DNA of 51,188 bases, taken from positions 1 to 51,188 of the forward strand of contig JAISTE010000117.1 in assembly GCA_031272825.1 (NCBI GenBank), written 5' to 3'. Each line of letters opens with the position of its first letter. The first letter of the stretch is position 1. This document shows positions 27,065 through 35,292 of this stretch, piece by piece. This DNA is from Propionibacteriaceae bacterium. Its GTDB lineage: Bacteria > Actinomycetota > Actinomycetes > Propionibacteriales > Propionibacteriaceae. The position numbers and the translations under genes were made by a program. The notes beneath the pieces were generated by a model. The model had not been told where the DNA came from, did no database searches, and saw nothing but the letters and a program-made list of their open reading frames with translations.

Positions 27065-27070
27065 TAGGAT
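27065..27070 (+). promoter_or_regulatory. -10 box of a leaderless promoter (antitoxin)
   Basis: TAGGAT followed by TGAGTC and the ATG at 27077. Confidence 0.45.
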
Positions 27071-27076
27071 TGAGTC

Positions 27077-27319
27077 ATGACAGCAGCTGTTGAGTACACC
27101 AAGAAGTCGATCACGTTGCCGGTCAAGTCAGTGGAAGCCGCTGAGGAATGCGCTCCCGACGGGAATTTTTCTGCTTTCGTTGCCCAGGCAGTGGATCACG
27201 AGGTTCAGCGCATACGCCTCGAAGAGTTCCTCGACGAGTATCGAGAAAAGTGCGGGAGACCGACGTCAGAGCAAGTCCTTGAGCGAGCAAAGGAGATGGG
27301 TTTGTGGCCGCTTCCGTAG
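27077..27319 (+). CDS. Antitoxin of a PIN-domain toxin-antitoxin pair
   Basis: A protein of 80 residues. The N-terminal KKSITLPVKSVEAAEE looks like the beta strand and first helix of a ribbon-helix-helix DNA-binding domain. The acidic helical C-terminal half (EEFLDEYREKCGRPTSEQVLERAKEMG) is typical of toxin-neutralising regions. Its end overlaps the start of the next gene by 16 bp. The family assignment rests mainly on the neighbour. Confidence 0.7.
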   Translation: MTAAVEYTKKSITLPVKSVEAAEECAPDGNFSAFVAQAVDHEVQRIRLEEFLDEYREKCGRPTSEQVLERAKEMGLWPLP

Positions 27320-27705
27320 TACTTGACTCTGAACCTCTGTCGCGAATCGCGCTTCAAGATCCTGCCTGGCTCACTACCTTCGAGGCTCTCATGCTCGTAA
27401 GAGCCACGCTCATAGTGCCCTCCGTAATTCTGGCCGAAGTGATGACTGGGAAAGCCTCGGATGCGGCGATTTGGAGAGTGGTTAACCAGCTGACCACGGT
27501 CGACGTCAACACCCGAATCGCTGGGCGAGCTGGGGCGATCAGAGAGAAGGCCCAGGGCGCTAGGGCGAAGAAACGTGACCTGAGCGTGGACGCAATGGTG
27601 GCTGCGACTGCGGAGAACGCAAATGCGTCCATGCTCATCACATGTGACGTCAACGATATGACCTTATTGACCGCTGATTCCGGGATTCGGGTGGTTGGGC
27701 TTTGA
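27304..27705 (+). CDS. PIN-domain ribonuclease toxin (VapC-like)
   Basis: A protein of 133 residues with a GTG start. The acidic PIN residues are in place: Asp in VVLDSEPLS, Glu in ILAEVMTG, Asp in DLSVDAMVAATA and Asp in ITCDVNDM. VapC-like toxins cleave tRNA or rRNA until bound by antitoxin. The overlap with the upstream small gene is the usual type II layout. Confidence 0.8.
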   Translation: MAASVVLDSEPLSRIALQDPAWLTTFEALMLVRATLIVPSVILAEVMTGKASDAAIWRVVNQLTTVDVNTRIAGRAGAIREKAQGARAKKRDLSVDAMVAATAENANASMLITCDVNDMTLLTADSGIRVVGL

Positions 27706-27715
27706 CCCCATACGT

Positions 27716-28351
27716 CTAGCGCAGCTTCCCGCACTCCAGCGTCTCTACCCGGTCGGCGATCGCTTCAGCTTCTTCAGGATCGTGCGTGACGAAGATGGCC
27801 GGGGTGCCGCTCGCGCGCAGGGTTTCCCCAAGGAAGGCGGCCAGACGCTCGCGCAGCGCCTTGTCGAGGGCCGATAGGGGCTCGTCCAGCAGCAGCAGCC
27901 GCGGGCGCGGAGCCAGGGAACGCGCCAGCGCCACGCGTTGGGCTTCCCCGCCGCTCAGCTCGTTCACCCGCCGGGTTCCATAGCCCGGAAGTTCGACGAT
28001 CTCAAGTAGTTCCTCCACGCGTTTTTCGCGTTCCGCCCGGGGCCAGGACGCGATTCCGTAAGCGATGTTCTTGGCGACGCTCATGTTTGGAAATAGCTGC
28101 CCGTCTTGGAACATCAGCACGAATCCGCGCTTGTGGGCGGGCATTTCGGTGAAGTTTTGGCCGTTCCACAAAACTTTGCCCGATTCCAGCGGTTCAACCC
28201 CGGCGACCGCCCGCAGCAGCGTGGATTTGCCCGACCCCGACGGGCCCAGCAGGGCGACGATTTCCTTTTCTCCGACGGTGAGCGACAGGTCTTCGACCGC
28301 CCACTGGTCGCCGTAGCTTACGTAGATGTTTTGGAGTTCTAGTCCGTTCAC
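27716..28351 (-). CDS. thiQ: Thiamine ABC transporter, ATP-binding protein
   Basis: An ABC ATPase of 211 residues with Walker A LLGPSGSGKSTLL, signature NELSGGEAQRVALARSLA, Walker B LLLLDEPLSALD and switch His in VTHDPEEA. By position downstream of thiB and thiP it energises thiamine uptake. The 196 bp gap from thiP contains a family-2 palindrome, which may reduce co-expression. Confidence 0.9.
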   Translation of the reverse strand: MNGLELQNIYVSYGDQWAVEDLSLTVGEKEIVALLGPSGSGKSTLLRAVAGVEPLESGKVLWNGQNFTEMPAHKRGFVLMFQDGQLFPNMSVAKNIAYGIASWPRAEREKRVEELLEIVELPGYGTRRVNELSGGEAQRVALARSLAPRPRLLLLDEPLSALDKALRERLAAFLGETLRASGTPAIFVTHDPEEAEAIADRVETLECGKLR

Positions 28352-28430
28352 TTCACTTGCCTTCTGTTGCGGGTGTCGGGATTACTGTTCTTGGGTTTGA
28401 TCTGGGTACGCGATGGTAGTAGCGGGGCCG

Positions 28431-28450
28431 CCCCGGATCGGAGTCCGGGG
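28431..28450. repeat. Family-2 palindrome between thiP and thiQ
   Basis: Arms CCCCGGA and TCCGGGG around a short centre, with the typical GCCG left flank and ACGGGG right flank. A hairpin would form in the thi mRNA. Confidence 0.85.
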
Positions 28451-28547
28451 ACGGGGAGGCGGGGATGGTGTTGAGGTGCTGCGCTTGAGCTTGATGACGA
28501 ATTGAGATTGTTCGCTTGAACTTGATGGTAAGCGTGGGTTACCGACT

Positions 28548-30404
28548 TCATATCCGGCTCTTTTCTCCGCTCAACGCTTCGGCGGCGGCCATGACCAGGG
28601 CGGTCAGCACGGCCAGCAGGACGCTGGCGGCCATCGCCATCCCTAGGTTTTCTACCCCCGGGCGCGAGCTCAGCCGGTAGATCGCCACAGGAAGGGTGGG
28701 GGCGTCGGGGCGGGCGAGGAACGTCGTCGCGCCGAACTCCCCCAGGGAGGTCGCGAAGGACAGGCCAACAGCCAGGCCGAAGGCCCTCGCCACCAGCGGC
28801 AGATCAACCGTGCACAGGATTCGCCCGGGCCCGGCTCCCAGGGTGGCCGCAGCTTGGCGCAGCCTCGGGTCGATGCCGCGCCAGGTGGGCAGCAGCGTGC
28901 GCACGACCAGCGGGAGCGCGACCATGGCCTGGGCGATGGGGATGAGCAGCCACGAGCCGCGCAGGTCAACCGGCGGGCGGTTGAGGGTGATCAAGAACCC
29001 GAACCCGACCGTAACCGCCGATACCCCAAGCGGTAGCATGAACGCCGAATCGAGGAAGGAAAGCGCTAGCCGGGTGGCCTTCGAGCGCGGGTTGCGCGAG
29101 AGCACAAAGCAAACCAGGAAGCCCAGGGCCAGCGCGATGGCAGCCGCCGCTGAGGCCGTCGTCAGTGAGTTGCGGGTGGCCTCCCACACGCTCACCGTGA
29201 GGGCCTTGGGTTTGGACATCAGGGCCAGGTAGTTGCCGATGCCCAGGCCCTCCTTGGTTTGCAGCGAGCGATAGAGCAGCGACGTCAGCGGCAGGCCCAC
29301 CAGCAAAGTCGAGATGGCCGTCAACGCAACCGAAAGCGATTTCCAGCCGCTGGAGTAGACCGGGGAACTTGCCCGGCGGCGTCGCTGCCAGGAGCGGAGC
29401 TTTGGATCGTCTCCAGGTGGGGATTGGAACACTGTCCCCTTCCTGCCACGCCGAACGCTCGGCGCAGCAGGGTTCAGCTTCAGCGCCAGCTCCGAGCGCG
29501 TCCGGGCCCGGTTGGAGATCAGGAGGCAGATGGAGACGATCACCAGCTGCAGGATGGAAAGGGCCGCGGCAACCGGCAGGTTCAGCGATTGGGCGGTTTG
29601 GTAGTAGATCTCGGTTTCGATGGTGCCGTAGGAGATGCCGCCGAGCACCAGCACGACGCCGAAGGCCGAGGCGCAGAACAAGAACGTGAGGGAGGCCGCC
29701 GAGGCGATAGCCGGCAGCAGCGCCGGGAGCGTCACGGTGAACAGCACCCGCATGGGGGACGCGCCGAGGGTGAGGGCGGCCTGGGCCTGACGGTCGTCGA
29801 GCCGGGCCCACAGAACCCCCACTTGGCGCACGACGAGCGAGTAGTTGAAGAAAACCAGCGCGGCCACGACCGCCGCAAAGGTTTCTTTGAGGCCCAGGAA
29901 CCCCAGCCAGCCGTTTTCGGAGATGAGGGAGGAGAACGCCACCCCGACGACGACCGAAGGAAGCACGAAAGGCACCGATACCAACGCGCGCAGCAGCTTG
30001 CGTCCGGGGAAATCCATTCGATACAGGACGTACGCGCCCGGTATACCCAGCAGCACGGCTAGGAGGGTTCCGACCAGCGATTGACTGAGCGTCTGGCCGA
30101 CGATCCGCCAGGTTCTTCCCGAGGCGACGACCTGGGCCACCCCATCCATGGAAAACTGGCCGTCGTCGAAAAATCCCCTGCCCACAAGGGAGATCACCGG
30201 CCAGGCAAAGAAAAGCACCAAGAAAGCGAGGGGTATCGCGGCCACACACACCCACACCAGCGGCGGGAAATCAATGCCGCGAAAGCGCGGGCGGTTTGTC
30301 GTCCGCGCGGATACCTGCTGTTGCGGGCACTGGGGCGGCGTGGGCGGGACAAATATGGCTGTCCGCCCCGGCCCGGAGGCCGGGGACGGAACCTGACTGC
30401 TCAT
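28548..30404 (-). CDS. thiP: Thiamine ABC transporter, permease (two fused membrane domains)
   Basis: A permease of 618 residues with two MetI-type halves. The first coupling loop is ALTLGASPMRVLFTVTLPAL near residue 215, the second AATLGAGPGRILCTVDLPL near 530. About 60 basic hydrophilic residues join the halves. The ATG overlaps the thiB stop (ATGA). The first 25 residues are Pro/Ser-rich and partly encoded by a family-2 palindrome (30366-30385), so the ancestral start may have been further in. Confidence 0.9.
   Translation of the reverse strand: MSSQVPSPASGPGRTAIFVPPTPPQCPQQQVSARTTNRPRFRGIDFPPLVWVCVAAIPLAFLVLFFAWPVISLVGRGFFDDGQFSMDGVAQVVASGRTWRIVGQTLSQSLVGTLLAVLLGIPGAYVLYRMDFPGRKLLRALVSVPFVLPSVVVGVAFSSLISENGWLGFLGLKETFAAVVAALVFFNYSLVVRQVGVLWARLDDRQAQAALTLGASPMRVLFTVTLPALLPAIASAASLTFLFCASAFGVVLVLGGISYGTIETEIYYQTAQSLNLPVAAALSILQLVIVSICLLISNRARTRSELALKLNPAAPSVRRGRKGTVFQSPPGDDPKLRSWQRRRRASSPVYSSGWKSLSVALTAISTLLVGLPLTSLLYRSLQTKEGLGIGNYLALMSKPKALTVSVWEATRNSLTTASAAAAIALALGFLVCFVLSRNPRSKATRLALSFLDSAFMLPLGVSAVTVGFGFLITLNRPPVDLRGSWLLIPIAQAMVALPLVVRTLLPTWRGIDPRLRQAAATLGAGPGRILCTVDLPLVARAFGLAVGLSFATSLGEFGATTFLARPDAPTLPVAIYRLSSRPGVENLGMAMAASVLLAVLTALVMAAAEALSGEKSRI
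30366..30385. repeat. Family-2 palindrome inside the thiP N-terminal codons
   Basis: Arms CCCCGGCC and GGCCGGGG around CGGA. On the minus strand it encodes the VPSPASGPGR segment of ThiP. It starts about 20 bp after the thiP ATG. Confidence 0.8.
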
Positions 30405-31465
30405 CCAACGACCGTTTCAGTCCACTCCTTGATCCACTGCTCGCGGAACTCGGCGGTTTGGTCTACCGGGAGCGTCCAGGGCTTGTCGATCTTGGCCGCG
30501 TACTTCTCCCAGTCTTCGGGAACCTTAGCCGAGGGGTTCACCGGGAACATCCACATGCTGTCCGGGATCGTGGACTGATAGCCCTCGGAGAGCAGGAAGT
30601 CGATGAACTTCTGCGCGCCGACCTCGTTCTGCGCACCCTTGAGCACGCCCGCGTATTCGGTTTGCTGGAAGCACGTTTGGGTAAGGGTGGAGGTGGTGGC
30701 CTTGCCATCCTTCACCGTCGAGGCCGGGGAGGTGTTGTAGGAGAGCACCAGCGGATAGTTGCCGCCGCCGACCGCCGAGAACTCGACGTTGTAGGCGTCC
30801 TCCCAACCCGAAACCACCTTGAGGCCGTTGTCCTTGAGCGCTTTCCAGTAGTCGAGGTAGGCGTCGCCCTTGGCCGCGCGGGTGGTGAACAGGAAGGCGA
30901 GGCCGGGTGAGGACGTCGCCGGGGAGGAGACGACCAGCAGGCCCTTGTACTCGGGCTTGAGCAGGTCGTCGAGGGTTTGCGGGATGGCGAGCTTCTTGTC
31001 GGCGAACCAGGTGTCGTCGGCGTTGAGGCAAACCTCGCCGTAGTCGATCGGGGTGAGCTGCCCGGCCTCGGCACCTTGCAGTGCGTATTTGCCCAGGACG
31101 TCGGCGCTGAGAGCCTGCGTGTTGTAGGTAGAGAAGACGCCCTCTTCGAGTGCCTTGCCCGCAAACGTGTTGTCTACGCCAAAGACGACGTCACCGAGCG
31201 GGTTGTCCTTGGTAAGCACGAGTTGGGAGACCACCGTACCTGCGTCTCCGAGAGCCGAATAGGTGACGCTGTACCCGGTTTGTTCCTCAAACTTGGCCTT
31301 GTCCTCGTCGGAGATGACGAAGGACTCGTGAGAGATCACCGTGAGGGTTTTCGACTCGGTGGGCCCGGCCGTCTCTGACGCCGGAGTTTGGGTGGATGCG
31401 GGCTGGCCGGCGCACCCGGCCAACAGGACGGCAGCCAATGCGAAGGCCGCCAAACGATGCGACAT
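30401..31465 (-). CDS. thiB: Thiamine-binding lipoprotein of an ABC transporter
   Basis: A solute-binding protein of 354 residues. The lipoprotein signal peptide ends LLAGCAG, so Cys17 is probably lipidated and the protein anchored outside the membrane. The fold and motifs (LTVISHESFVIS, VVFGVDNTFAGKALEEGVF, the late WMFPVN) fit the ThiB/iron-binding cluster. The TPP riboswitch upstream points to thiamine rather than iron. Confidence 0.93.
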   Translation of the reverse strand: MSHRLAAFALAAVLLAGCAGQPASTQTPASETAGPTESKTLTVISHESFVISDEDKAKFEEQTGYSVTYSALGDAGTVVSQLVLTKDNPLGDVVFGVDNTFAGKALEEGVFSTYNTQALSADVLGKYALQGAEAGQLTPIDYGEVCLNADDTWFADKKLAIPQTLDDLLKPEYKGLLVVSSPATSSPGLAFLFTTRAAKGDAYLDYWKALKDNGLKVVSGWEDAYNVEFSAVGGGNYPLVLSYNTSPASTVKDGKATTSTLTQTCFQQTEYAGVLKGAQNEVGAQKFIDFLLSEGYQSTIPDSMWMFPVNPSAKVPEDWEKYAAKIDKPWTLPVDQTAEFREQWIKEWTETVVG

Positions 31466-31495
31466 TTATTCCTCCATATCTAGGAGGGCTTGGTT
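31466..31495 (-). promoter_or_regulatory. thiB: Ribosome-binding site hairpin of thiB (riboswitch expression platform)
   Basis: The GGAGG of thiB lies 5 nt before the ATG and is matched by CCTCC 7 nt upstream, so the site can be sequestered in a short hairpin. A second hairpin, CTTGG / CCAAG, precedes it. This suggests translational control by TPP. Confidence 0.6.
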
Positions 31496-31509
31496 TCCCA
31501 AGGAGAAAT

Positions 31510-31599
31510 CCGACTCCCTACGCCGGTACTAACCGGATCAGGTTCTTCGGGTCTGCGCTTCGCGCACTCTCAGCGCCCCAGCGGCGCTCCCCATGTCGG
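31510..31599 (-). ncRNA. TPP riboswitch (thi box)
   Basis: The minus-strand RNA shows the conserved elements in order: GGGGAGC, GCGCTGAGA, ACCCGAAGAACCTGATCCGG, TTAGTACCGGCGTAGGGA. P1 closes with CCGAC at the 5' end and GTCGG at the 3' end. It lies 45 nt upstream of thiB and senses thiamine pyrophosphate. Confidence 0.95.
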
Positions 31600-31679
31600 G
31601 CAGCACTCTAGCACCGCCAGCTGAGGGCGTTTTCGCTTCTCAAATGGGAGCGAGTAGCTGCCGATTGCCCGATGACCTC

Positions 31680-33170
31680 CTACAACCGCTGGGCGAGCCG
31701 GTAGTACGCGGCATTCCAGCGCAGCTCTCGCTCGAAGCTCGCCGCCGTGGTACCTGCTTCGATGCGGGCCAGCTCGACTTTCGCTATCCGGGCGTAGTCC
31801 GTGAATAGCTCGGCCGCGCCCGGAACCGTGAACATGCACGTGTGATGCGGGGCACCCGATGTCAGCCAGCATTCGGTGGACGTGTAGAAGTCCGGTGCCG
31901 GTTCCCAGACGGCCCTGGCTACGGGAAGCTTGGGCAGCGGTTCATCGGGGGCGACGACCTCAACCGCGTTCATCGTCAACCTGAAGCGCTCCCCCATGTC
32001 GGCCAAACCAATAACGACGCCGGGGCCGGGATCGGCGGTAAACACCAGACGCACCGGGTCTTCGCGATCCCCAATACCCAAGGGGTGGATCTCCAAAGAC
32101 TTTCGGCCAGCCGAAAGCGACGGGCACACCTCTAGCATGTGCGCGCCCAGAATCTTCTCCGCGCCCGGAACCAGGTTGTACGTGTAGTCCTCCATCAGCG
32201 ATGCTCCGCCGGGCAGGCCTTCGCCCATAACCTTCGCCAGGCGCACAAGCACGGCCGTCTTCCAATCGCCCTCGGCCCCAAAGCCGTAACCGGTTGCGGT
32301 AAGCCGCTGCACGGCCAGGCCAGGAAGCTGCTTGAGCCCGCCCAAGTCCTCGAAGTTGGTGGTGAAAGCGTGAGCATTGCGATCCTCCAAGAAAGCGCGC
32401 ATCGCGATCTCCTGCTTGGCCCCATACACCAGCGAATCGTGCCGCTCGCCGCCCCGGCGAAGCTCAGGCCAGACGTCATACTCATCCTCGTACGAAGCGG
32501 CCAGTGATTCCGCCTCGCCATCCGACACCTGGGATACCGCGTCCACAAGGTCGTTCACACCCCAAGTGTTCACCGAGACACCAAACACGGCCTCGGCCTC
32601 CACCTTCGAGCCCTCCGTGACGGCCACGTTGCGCATGTTGTCGCCAAAACGCACCAAGTTCAGGTGCTGCCCGGCGTCCCAAGCCAGCGCGGCCCGCACC
32701 CAAGTATCGATCCGCTGAACAACTGCCGGATTGTTCAGAGAACCGGACACCGTCTTTCGCGCCACACCCAGACGCGATTCGATCGCCGCGAACTCGCGGT
32801 CGCCGTGGGCGGCCTGGTTGAGGTTCATGAAATCCATATCGATCGTGGCCCACGGAAGCACGTCATTTGCCTGCGTGTGCAAATGCAGCAGCGGGGTTTG
32901 CAAAGCCTCCAACCCCGCGATCCACATCTTCGCCGGGGAGAACGTGTGCATCCACGCGATCACCCCCACACAATCCGGATCGGCGTTCGCAGCCAGCATC
33001 GCAGCCCGGATCGCCTCCTTAGATTTCAACACCGGCTGCCACACAACCTCAGCCGGCAACCCCGCCGAATCCAGCTGCGCGGCCAGCCTTTGCGAGTTGG
33101 CTGCCACTTCCTCCAAGGCCTCCGGGCCGTAAAGATCCTGGCTACCGGTCAAAAACCATATCTGTTTCAT
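31680..33170 (-). CDS. araA: L-arabinose isomerase
   Basis: A protein of 496 residues converting L-arabinose to L-ribulose. Family motifs include [14 protein letters not shown] at the N-terminus, [19 protein letters not shown] and [12 protein letters not shown]. The ribosome-binding site is weak and a 33-codon remnant frame ends 14 nt upstream, so translation may be coupled. It is controlled by the paired operators at 33334-33369. Confidence 0.96.
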   Translation of the reverse strand: MKQIWFLTGSQDLYGPEALEEVAANSQRLAAQLDSAGLPAEVVWQPVLKSKEAIRAAMLAANADPDCVGVIAWMHTFSPAKMWIAGLEALQTPLLHLHTQANDVLPWATIDMDFMNLNQAAHGDREFAAIESRLGVARKTVSGSLNNPAVVQRIDTWVRAALAWDAGQHLNLVRFGDNMRNVAVTEGSKVEAEAVFGVSVNTWGVNDLVDAVSQVSDGEAESLAASYEDEYDVWPELRRGGERHDSLVYGAKQEIAMRAFLEDRNAHAFTTNFEDLGGLKQLPGLAVQRLTATGYGFGAEGDWKTAVLVRLAKVMGEGLPGGASLMEDYTYNLVPGAEKILGAHMLEVCPSLSAGRKSLEIHPLGIGDREDPVRLVFTADPGPGVVIGLADMGERFRLTMNAVEVVAPDEPLPKLPVARAVWEPAPDFYTSTECWLTSGAPHHTCMFTVPGAAELFTDYARIAKVELARIEAGTTAASFERELRWNAAYYRLAQRL

Positions 33171-33184
33171 TTTTCAACTTCGGT

Positions 33185-33286
33185 TCACTTTGCTTCAGCG
33201 CGGCACTTGGCCACGAGGCCGAACGCCGCGGCCGCCAGCAGCACCAGTCCCTTGACGACCTGGCGGTAAGACTCTTCAATGCCCAA
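33185..33286 (-). pseudogene. Remnant of a sugar ABC transporter permease (last 33 codons)
   Basis: A short frame with a TTG start and GAAGGAGA 6 nt upstream, encoding LGIEESYRQVVKGLVLLAAA and ending KCRAEAK. The VVKGLVLLAA helix near a basic end is the characteristic C-terminus of XylH/GguB-type monosaccharide ABC permeases. It lies between the araA operators and araA, where such a transporter would be expected. It looks like the scar of a deletion that removed the transport genes but kept the leader and the last codons. Confidence 0.6.
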
Positions 33287-33333
33287 CGTTTCTCTCCTTC
33301 GAGTCCTGTCTTGTTGGCTCGTCCACCCCGACT

Positions 33334-33347
33334 TGTGAGCGTTCACA
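33334..33347. promoter_or_regulatory. LacI-type operator, proximal to araA
   Basis: TGTGAGCGTTCACA, a near-perfect palindrome with a central CG, as in LacI/GalR family operators. Confidence 0.85.
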
Positions 33348-33353
33348 CGCATA

Positions 33354-33382
33354 AGTGTGAACGCTCACAAATCGCGTGTCAA
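33354..33382 (-). promoter_or_regulatory. araA promoter
   Basis: On the minus strand: TTGACA (33377-33382), a 17 bp spacer and CACACT (33354-33359). The distal operator overlaps the -10 box and spacer, so repressor binding would block polymerase. Confidence 0.65.
33356..33369. promoter_or_regulatory. LacI-type operator, distal to araA
   Basis: TGTGAACGCTCACA, the mirror of the first operator with centres 22 bp apart, close to two helical turns. Together they form one large palindrome. Confidence 0.85.
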
Positions 33383-33424
33383 TGTGTTTTCAAGCCGGTG
33401 AGATAACGATTCGATAACGAAGTA

Positions 33425-34432
33425 TCAGGAGCGGGCGGCGGTGGACTCACGCACGATCAGCTCGGGAACCAGCTCAGCGCGGGGGATTTCTTTGCCGTCT
33501 ACCAGGGCTACCAGCATGGACAGCAAAGCCGCACCCAGCTCGTCGAACCGTTGTTCGACCGTCGTCAATGGGGGAATGAGCTGGTCGGAGCCGACCATAT
33601 TGTCGAACCCAACCACCGAAATATCCTGCGGTACCCGGATGCCGTGTTGCTGCAGCGCGCGCAGCAGGCCCATGGCCATCTGGTCGCTGGCTGCGAAGAT
33701 GCCTGTCGGCGGGTTGTCTTCAGCTGCTATCTGGCAGCCGAACTGGTAGCCGCTAGCTGGTGACCAGTCCCCCTCTAAAAACTGCTCGCCGGAAAGACCG
33801 GCGGCGCGCAGATCCTCGCTCCACTGGGCCAAACGGTCGCGGGCGTGGAATTCGTTGAGCGGCCCGGAGATGTGCGCGATGCGCTCGTGGCCGAGCTCGA
33901 TCAGATGCTGTACGGCTTTGTGCGCGCCCGCGCGCTGATCAATGTCAAGTGCAGGAATGCCGAGCCCCGAAGTATCGGCTGTAGTGGCAAGCACCATTGG
34001 GAGCCGGTCGGCGTTCCTCTCCACCGCGGCCAAGGTGGCGTCGTTCGGTGCAATCACGATGGCCCCCTCTGCCCCCTGGTTGAGGAAGTGCGAGAGCGCC
34101 GAGTCCATCTCCTGTTCGGTATTGCCGCGCACGAACGCGACGGAAACCCAGTAGCCAGCCAGCCTCGCGGCCTCATCGATAGCTAGCAGCGCCCCCGAAG
34201 GGCCGAGAAGCTGGGCGTTGGTGACGGTGACGCCCAAGATATTGGAGTGCTTGGAGGCAAGTGCGTGGGCGGCGGGGTTACGGCGATAGTCGAGCTGCGC
34301 GATTGCATCCAGAACCCGCTGCCGGGTTTCTGGGTTGACCGACGGATGCTCGTTGAGCACGCGGGAAACGGTCTGGCGCGAAACCTTCGCAAGCTCGGCA
34401 ACATCTAGAATCGACGGCGGCCTGGGGGCCAT
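33425..34432 (-). CDS. LacI family transcriptional regulator, probable arabinose repressor
   Basis: A protein of 335 residues. The N-terminal helix-turn-helix is SILDVAELAKVSRQTVSRVL followed by NEHPSVNPETR. The hinge region and a periplasmic-binding-like sensor domain follow (LGVTVTNAQLLGPSG, GIFAASDQMAMGLL, PPLTTVEQRFDELG). Its place between araD and araA and the three matching operators make it the likely L-arabinose-responsive repressor; the ligand is inferred. Confidence 0.9.
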   Translation of the reverse strand: MAPRPPSILDVAELAKVSRQTVSRVLNEHPSVNPETRQRVLDAIAQLDYRRNPAAHALASKHSNILGVTVTNAQLLGPSGALLAIDEAARLAGYWVSVAFVRGNTEQEMDSALSHFLNQGAEGAIVIAPNDATLAAVERNADRLPMVLATTADTSGLGIPALDIDQRAGAHKAVQHLIELGHERIAHISGPLNEFHARDRLAQWSEDLRAAGLSGEQFLEGDWSPASGYQFGCQIAAEDNPPTGIFAASDQMAMGLLRALQQHGIRVPQDISVVGFDNMVGSDQLIPPLTTVEQRFDELGAALLSMLVALVDGKEIPRAELVPELIVRESTAARS

Positions 34433-34525
34433 CTCTCACCTCCGTTCACATGTCGCAATCCGGGCTGGTTGCCCGGCGTCGGCTAGCGTACCCGCGATTT
34501 TGCGCTCAGCGCCCGTTTCACGCTT

Positions 34526-35188
34526 TCACTGCCCGTAAACATTTTGGTAGCGCTCGTACAGGGCGTCGATCTTCTTCTGGGGTATCGGCACCGGTTCTCC
34601 GAGGGCCTTGGCCATGTGGACGGTCTTGGCCACCTCCTCGGTCATGGCTGCGGCCTTCACGGCGGCCAGCGCGTTCTTTCCGATGGTGAACACACCGTGG
34701 TTCGCCATCAGGACAGCCGGGGAGCGGGAGAAAGTGAGCGTCTCGACGATCCCGCGCCCGATCGAATCGTCACCGATGAGCGCGAAGGGGCCGACGGGAA
34801 TCTCTCCGCCGAATTCGTCGCCCATCATGGTCAGCACGCAAGGGATCGGTTCGCGCCTGGCGGCCCATGCCGTCGCGTACGTCGAGTGGGTGTGCACGAC
34901 GCCGCCGACCTCGGGCATGTGCCGGTAAACATAGGCGTGCGAGGCGGTGTCAGACGACGGCGAGTAATCCCCCTCAACGAGGTTCCCTTGCAAGTCGGTG
35001 ACGACCATCTTCTCGGGGGTCAGTTCCTGATACCGCACGCCGGAGGGCTTGATGACCATCAGGTCTTCCCCAGGCACACGTGCGGAAATGTTCCCAGCCG
35101 TCCATACCACCAGATTCCAGCGGATCAACTCCTCGTGGAGTGTGCAAACCTCTTCACGCAGCTGCGCGATCGTCTCGCTTACGCTCAC
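34526..35188 (-). CDS. araD: L-ribulose-5-phosphate 4-epimerase
   Basis: A class II aldolase-fold epimerase of 220 residues giving D-xylulose 5-phosphate. It has the WTAGNISAR substrate loop, the metal-binding HTHSTYATAWA and a third metal His in LMANHGVFT. The GTG start at 35188 follows GAAAGGGA at 8 nt; a longer frame has no support. No araB (ribulokinase) lies between or beside araD and araA. Confidence 0.94.
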   Translation of the reverse strand: MSVSETIAQLREEVCTLHEELIRWNLVVWTAGNISARVPGEDLMVIKPSGVRYQELTPEKMVVTDLQGNLVEGDYSPSSDTASHAYVYRHMPEVGGVVHTHSTYATAWAARREPIPCVLTMMGDEFGGEIPVGPFALIGDDSIGRGIVETLTFSRSPAVLMANHGVFTIGKNALAAVKAAAMTEEVAKTVHMAKALGEPVPIPQKKIDALYERYQNVYGQ

Positions 35189-35241
35189 CTTCGAGTCCCT
35201 TTCAGCCAACGCCCACATCCAAATGGGCACTCTCAGCAGTC

Positions 35242-35270
35242 ATTGTGAGCGTTCACAGGGTCGATGTCAA
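35242..35270 (-). promoter_or_regulatory. araD promoter with LacI-type operator
   Basis: On the minus strand: consensus TTGACA (35265-35270), a 17 bp spacer and CACAAT (35242-35247). The operator TGTGAGCGTTCACA (35244-35257) covers the spacer and -10 box. It is identical to the araA-proximal operator. Confidence 0.85.
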
Positions 35271-35292
35271 GGTACCTCTCCTGCGCAAAGTC

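Noticed and set aside
28548..31465. The ABC operon as an iron(III) importer
   Set aside because: Binding protein and permease families overlap with iron uptake, but the TPP riboswitch in front decides for thiamine.
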